Source: Pseudomonadota bacterium | GTDB taxonomy: Bacteria; Bdellovibrionota_C; UBA2361; OMIW01 | NCBI GenBank assembly: GCA_900299205.1 | Contig: OMIW01000121.1 | Location: forward strand, 1 to 10,695 | Length of the DNA: 10,695 bases | Direction: 5' to 3' | Part shown: in pieces, positions 8,013 through 10,695 of the stretch | Layout: the number at the start of each line of letters is the position of its first letter | Position numbering within the stretch: position 1 is the first letter of the stretch | Translations under genes and position numbers: made by a program | The notes under the pieces: generated by a model | Told to the model about the DNA's origin: nothing | The model's input: only the letters and a program-made list of their open reading frames with translations | The model's database searches: none

Positions 8013-8465
8013 CGAATGGGGGCTCGCGCAATCGTTTAAACAGTTACGATGAAGGAGGATGGAAGAGCGCTGAGGGTAATATCTCGATCACTCGCCGATT
8101 TCGGAGTCTTGACCACTGGCCCTCATAACAACCCCAACGGGGCGCTTCGGTAGCCCGCGATTTACATTTGATAACCACCATCTGTCCGCCGATCCTCGAC
8201 ATATTGCCTTGCGTCGAAATCAGCAGCAGACTCTTCCCCAAGTCCTCCAGCGTTCTCTACCTTTCCCGGTGATAACAGAACGACAGAGGACGAGGGAAGT
8301 TTGCTGAGCTGAGGATTGCTCCAAGCATAAGGCCGACGTAACGGTGGGTATCTGATATTTGACATAACTTGAGGGGTTGAAGGGAACATTATGCGGGGTT
8401 TGGAGGTTGCAGGCGGATAACCTAGGAAGAGCATTGGGCAATGTTCAGATTGGTCGGAGGTGGAT
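8013..8465. other. intergenic stretch without a supported gene
   Basis: These 453 bases lie between the receptor stop and the small gene at 8466. Short frames exist on both strands, but none has a start with a ribosome binding site and a recognisable protein. A 5-bp inverted repeat, ATCGT and ACGAT around TTAAACAGTT (8034-8053), lies about 20 bases after the receptor stop. It is too weak to call a terminator. CCCCAACGGGG near 8132-8142 is a second short hairpin. TTGACA at 8359-8364 has no good -10 at normal spacing. Confidence 0.5.
8456..8460 (+). promoter_or_regulatory. strong ribosome binding site of the small gene at 8466
   Basis: GGAGG is followed by a five-base spacer and ATG at 8466. 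It is among the best ribosome binding sites in the window. It sets the start at that ATG rather than at the GTG of 8460, which overlaps the site itself. Confidence 0.6.
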
Positions 8466-8816
8466 ATGGCAAGTGTAGCGAGTTCGGAAGTTGGAAGGGG
8501 GGTGGTTCAAGGTGAAGGAGAACTATCGGCAAAAGCGCCGGAAGGCCTTCGTTACATGGTTCAACAGCGGGTCCGTGAAGAGTCTCAGGATCAAGCGGGC
8601 TTACCTGTAGCGTTGGCCATTGGAAGCGCCGTGGCCTTGTGGGGCGCTGTTTTTGCACAAGGCGGTAACGCTCCACAGGAGCCAGTTTGTGCAAGGCCAA
8701 GTGACTTCCAAAGAATAAAACAACCGAACGGACCTGTGTTAGTCCTAAATGAACCCGAGCAGGAAAGAGTGGCAGCTGCAGCCAACTTGAGACGGCCTGG
8801 GTGTGGAAAACCCTAA
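8466..8816 (+). CDS. hypothetical 116-residue protein with one membrane segment
   Basis: I do not recognise the family. The N-terminal part (1-43) is polar, with Gly, Glu, Gln and Arg. One hydrophobic segment (about 44-65, AGLPVALAIGSAVALWGAVF) could span the inner membrane. The C-terminal part (66-116) is hydrophilic and Pro-rich, with two cysteines at about 75 and 113, which could pair if that part is periplasmic. The start is supported by GGAGG five bases upstream. It is isolated: the receptor ends 453 bases before it, and the PLP-enzyme gene downstream runs the opposite way. Its codons include GGA, CAA, AAA and TTG more evenly than the CTC/CGA/CCC-rich receptor gene, an impression by eye that could mean separate origin. 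A longer frame on the opposite strand (8829-8422) looks like a shadow, since it reads as Leu/Pro-rich sequence without a ribosome binding site. A non-coding locus remains possible. Confidence 0.5.
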   Translation: MASVASSEVGRGVVQGEGELSAKAPEGLRYMVQQRVREESQDQAGLPVALAIGSAVALWGAVFAQGGNAPQEPVCARPSDFQRIKQPNGPVLVLNEPEQERVAAAANLRRPGCGKP

Positions 8817-8842
8817 CAAAAACATCCATTTTGTTTTCAGGG
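8811..8842 (+). other. inverted repeat overlapping the stop codon of the small gene
   Basis: The left arm CCCT-AACAAAA (8811-8821) pairs with TTTTGTT (8829-8835) and, after a three-base bulge, AGGG (8839-8842). The loop is seven bases. The TAA stop lies inside the left arm. It might stabilise the 3' end or end transcription weakly, but there is no U-tract after the stem, so I do not call it a terminator. Confidence 0.35.
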
Positions 8843-9149
8843 TAATTAGGGTCGGCTCGGATAGAGGAGTCTTATCACCAATCGAGTCTGACTTGAACAG
8901 CTGAACCGAAAGTTTATCCCATCGCTCCACCCGCCAAACTCGCGCTCACCAGATGGCGATCACATAGCAATCGCCAACCTGACTGCCCGTGCTCTGTGCC
9001 TGCCTTCAGCCCCTGCGGTCAAGGCGGGGCATACTGGGTCAAAGGCGCTGTCGGCTCACTCCCGCCACGCATCACCTGACCCGCTGACGTCGAAAGACCC
9101 GCCCTAAGACTGATGCAATTTCCGCTCGCTGACCTCTCCGTCAATGTCT
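8817..9149. other. GC-rich intergenic stretch with inverted repeats
   Basis: These 333 bases lie between the convergent ends of the small gene and the PLP-enzyme gene. No protein is supported. A 7-bp perfect inverted repeat, TGGCGAT and ATCGCCA with a nine-base loop, lies at 8954-8976. At 9002-9030, GCCTT/AAGGC and GCCCC/GGGGC give two pairings that cannot form together. GACCCGC is repeated directly at 9078-9084 and 9096-9102. The part from about 8930 to 9110 looks richer in G and C than what surrounds it. It could be a structured RNA, a 3' region of the PLP-enzyme transcript or a decayed element. Confidence 0.4.
8954..8976. repeat. 7-bp perfect inverted repeat with 9-base loop
   Basis: TGGCGAT (8954-8960) is followed by CACATAGCA and ATCGCCA (8970-8976). 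The stem could form in RNA from either strand. No T-run follows on either side, so it is not an obvious intrinsic terminator. Confidence 0.5.
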
Positions 9150-10454
9150 CTACCCCACCGCCGCAAACCCCATCTCGAGGTCCCGAATAATATCAGCCGC
9201 ACGTTCTAGTCCAACCGCGAGCCGAATCCCGCCTGCATCAAGATTGTGCCCTACTGGGTCCGTCGGCAAATACGCAGAGTGGGTCATCGATGCGGGATGC
9301 TCGATGAGGGTTCGCAGTTGGCCTAAACTAACTGCGAGGGTAATGCAGTAGGCATTATTTGCGAGACAATTCATCAACTGCTCACCGCGGGCCCGAGGAT
9401 CCTTGCCTCCCAGTCGAAAATAAACGACAAAACCTGGAGCGAAATTGCCATCAAAATCCCTCAGCACCTCTCGCGCGAGTGCTGCCTGCGGAAATGACTC
9501 CAGCCCCGGATAGCAGACCGATTCAACCGCGGGATGCTGCTCAAGGAATCGCGCTACTTCGAGAGCGTTCCTCTGTTGCTGGGGTACGCGAAGCGAGAGC
9601 GTTGAGAGGCCGTACACCAAGATATGCCAAGCAGACGCAGGAGAGAGAATACCACCGAAGTCCTTGCGAACCAGGCAAAGAGCGCCGTACAGCTCCTTGC
9701 TTGTGATAACTGCCCCTCCGAGTTCAGTGCCGAACCCACAGATCCCTTTCGTCAGACTGTGAACGACAATATCAATCCCGTGTTGCAGAGGGCGCTGGCC
9801 GAACGGAGTCGCAAAAGTATTATCAAAAAGAGAGAGAATCTTTCGATCGGACGATCTTCCGGCATTAACCGAACGAAGAATCCCCGCTATCGCCCGGGGA
9901 TCAATCATTGTGAGGGTTGGATTCACGGGTGATTCAAGATAGACAACCCGCGTCTTTTCTGAAATCAGAGGCAGCAGGTTATCGGGGTTGCTCAGATCGG
10001 CAAATTTAACCATACACCCGAGTCGCGACAACCAGTTCGTAAGAAGGCTGTAGGTACATCCATAAAGGGTGTCGTGTGCGATAATTTCATCCCCCGCTTT
10101 AACCACCGCAAGGAGCGCACCGGATATTGCAGCCATCCCTGAAGCAAAAGTTACCGCAATCTCCCCCCCCTCAGCGGTCGCGAGGGCGTCCTGCAACATA
10201 TTCCCCGTTGGCTCTCCCAATCTGTCGTAGATATAAATGGGCGCCCCTTCACTCGACCGACCAACATCGTAAAATCCCTGGGCTCCCCGCTCAGCCGACC
10301 CCAGGCGAAAGCTGCTCGAGGTCGTCAGAGGCGGGATGACATGATGAGAGAAATCCCACTGGGCGGAGTTCGACTTGCCGTAAATGAGCCGAGTTTCAGT
10401 CGCGTAAAGCGATTCATCAATAGCGGAAGCGACAGGAGACTTTTGGTTGCTCAT
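9150..10454 (-). CDS. PLP-dependent Cys/Met metabolism enzyme, probably methionine gamma-lyase-like
   Basis: A 434-residue member of the cystathionine gamma-synthase / beta-lyase / methionine gamma-lyase family, which makes or breaks C-S bonds using pyridoxal phosphate in the cytoplasm. Visible motifs are the phosphate-binding YDR (76-78) before GEPTGN, FASGMAAI (103-110), the stacking Tyr131 in TLYGCT, ESPVNPT (174-180), the cofactor Asp211 in LFDNTF, the Schiff-base Lys236 in HSLTKGICGFG, AVSLGQLRTLIEHPASMTH near the C-terminus, and the carboxylate-binding Arg near 411 in GIRLAVGLE. Cys133 in LYGCT matches the cysteine (Cys116 of the Pseudomonas putida enzyme) that marks methionine gamma-lyases, so cleavage of methionine to methanethiol, 2-oxobutyrate and ammonia is the best guess. 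KGICGFG replaces the usual KY..GHG, so cystathionine or homoserine-ester activity stays possible. The ATG has GGAG nine bases upstream. It is a single gene, divergent from the frame at 10527. Confidence 0.9.
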   Translation of the reverse strand: MSNQKSPVASAIDESLYATETRLIYGKSNSAQWDFSHHVIPPLTTSSSFRLGSAERGAQGFYDVGRSSEGAPIYIYDRLGEPTGNMLQDALATAEGGEIAVTFASGMAAISGALLAVVKAGDEIIAHDTLYGCTYSLLTNWLSRLGCMVKFADLSNPDNLLPLISEKTRVVYLESPVNPTLTMIDPRAIAGILRSVNAGRSSDRKILSLFDNTFATPFGQRPLQHGIDIVVHSLTKGICGFGTELGGAVITSKELYGALCLVRKDFGGILSPASAWHILVYGLSTLSLRVPQQQRNALEVARFLEQHPAVESVCYPGLESFPQAALAREVLRDFDGNFAPGFVVYFRLGGKDPRARGEQLMNCLANNAYCITLAVSLGQLRTLIEHPASMTHSAYLPTDPVGHNLDAGGIRLAVGLERAADIIRDLEMGFAAVG

Positions 10455-10526
10455 ACAGAATTACTCCAAGGATGATACCGAAACCAAAATAAATTGTTTT
10501 TGGCCCGTTTGGGGAGATGCTTGCAG

Positions 10527-10695
10527 ATGGGAGAGCGTGCGTCCAGTCCTCAAATCAACCTGGAGTATCATCTCTCGATAGTGACGGCAGAAGCTCTGTT
10601 AAATCGCGATATTTCAAAAAATCTCGATGCTCGAGCAGGTTACCCCGCGACACCGCCTTATCCCGAAATCAGTGAGGAAGCAACCACATCCTCCC
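10527..10695 (+). CDS. possible gene start, unknown function (3' end outside window)
   Basis: An open frame of 56 codons runs from ATG 10527 to the window edge without a stop. It begins MGERASSPQINLEYHLSIVT and continues as a hydrophilic, partly helical sequence with a Pro-rich stretch (ATPPYPEISEE). GGGGAG lies ten bases upstream of the ATG and four bases upstream of an in-frame TTG at 10521, so either could be the start. It is divergent from the PLP-enzyme gene with 72 bases between. The visible length is too short for family assignment, and chance is a real alternative. Confidence 0.35.
   Translation, partial: MGERASSPQINLEYHLSIVTAEALLNRDISKNLDARAGYPATPPYPEISEEATTSS

Noticed and set aside
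8359-8392. TTGACA as a promoter for the small gene at 8466
   Set aside because: The nearest -10-like hexamer (CATTAT, 8387-8392) is 22 bases away, outside normal spacing.
8162-8434. Minus-strand frame of 90 codons after the receptor
   Set aside because: It has no ribosome binding site and no recognisable fold, and three frames overlap here without one standing out.
8422-8829. Minus-strand frame of 135 codons opposite the small gene
   Set aside because: It is Leu/Pro-rich with no start signal, while the plus strand has GGAGG and a sensible membrane topology.
8892-9105. Plus-strand open frame of about 70 codons in the GC-rich gap
   Set aside because: It has no ATG, GTG or TTG start, and its Pro/Ala/Ser-rich translation is what GC-rich sequence gives by chance.
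10451-10454. ATGA overlap suggesting an upstream gene coupled to the PLP enzyme
   Set aside because: The upstream frame ending in that TGA is broken by several stops within about 250 bases, leaving no credible gene.
1-10695. CRISPR arrays, tRNAs, rRNAs, insertion sequences
   Set aside because: I saw no regularly spaced repeats, tRNA-like arms, conserved rRNA segments or transposase motifs when reading both strands by eye.

Overview
The window carries six genes supported by recognisable domains or good start signals, plus one weak open frame cut by the right edge. A TonB protein and a TonB-dependent outer-membrane receptor show that the host is a Gram-negative bacterium with an outer membrane. 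The replicative polymerase is a DnaE1-type alpha subunit of usual length. No gene fixes the phylum. The PHP domain of DnaE keeps its full metal site, unlike that of E. coli.

Layout, left to right. Bases 1-702 (+) hold the C-terminal part of an APH/choline-kinase-like phosphotransferase that begins outside the window. Converging on it is a minus-strand group that reads tonB (5520-4615), then dnaE (4471-971), then a 57-residue single-pass membrane protein (931-758). Divergent from tonB is a FecA-like TonB-dependent receptor (5691-8012, +). The 170-bp gap between tonB and the receptor contains a perfect 12-bp palindrome, TTGACATGTCAA, which reads as a -35 hexamer on both strands. From 8013 to 9149 is a poorly coding stretch with one small plus-strand gene (8466-8816), which has a strong ribosome binding site and one membrane segment. 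It is followed by GC-rich sequence with inverted repeats. At 10454-9150 (-) lies a PLP enzyme of the Cys/Met metabolism family that carries the methionine gamma-lyase cysteine motif. A possible plus-strand gene starts near 10527 and runs off the edge.

The one clear functional unit is tonB plus the receptor: energy transducer and outer-membrane importer, probably for a ferric chelate, transcribed back to back. No exbB or exbD is visible. dnaE sits behind tonB on the same strand, but the 143-base gap leaves open whether they are co-transcribed. I found no convincing tRNA, rRNA, CRISPR array, transposase or prophage gene. Nothing here is proven to be a new system. The best leads are the shared palindromic promoter, the DnaE PHP site and the two small membrane proteins.
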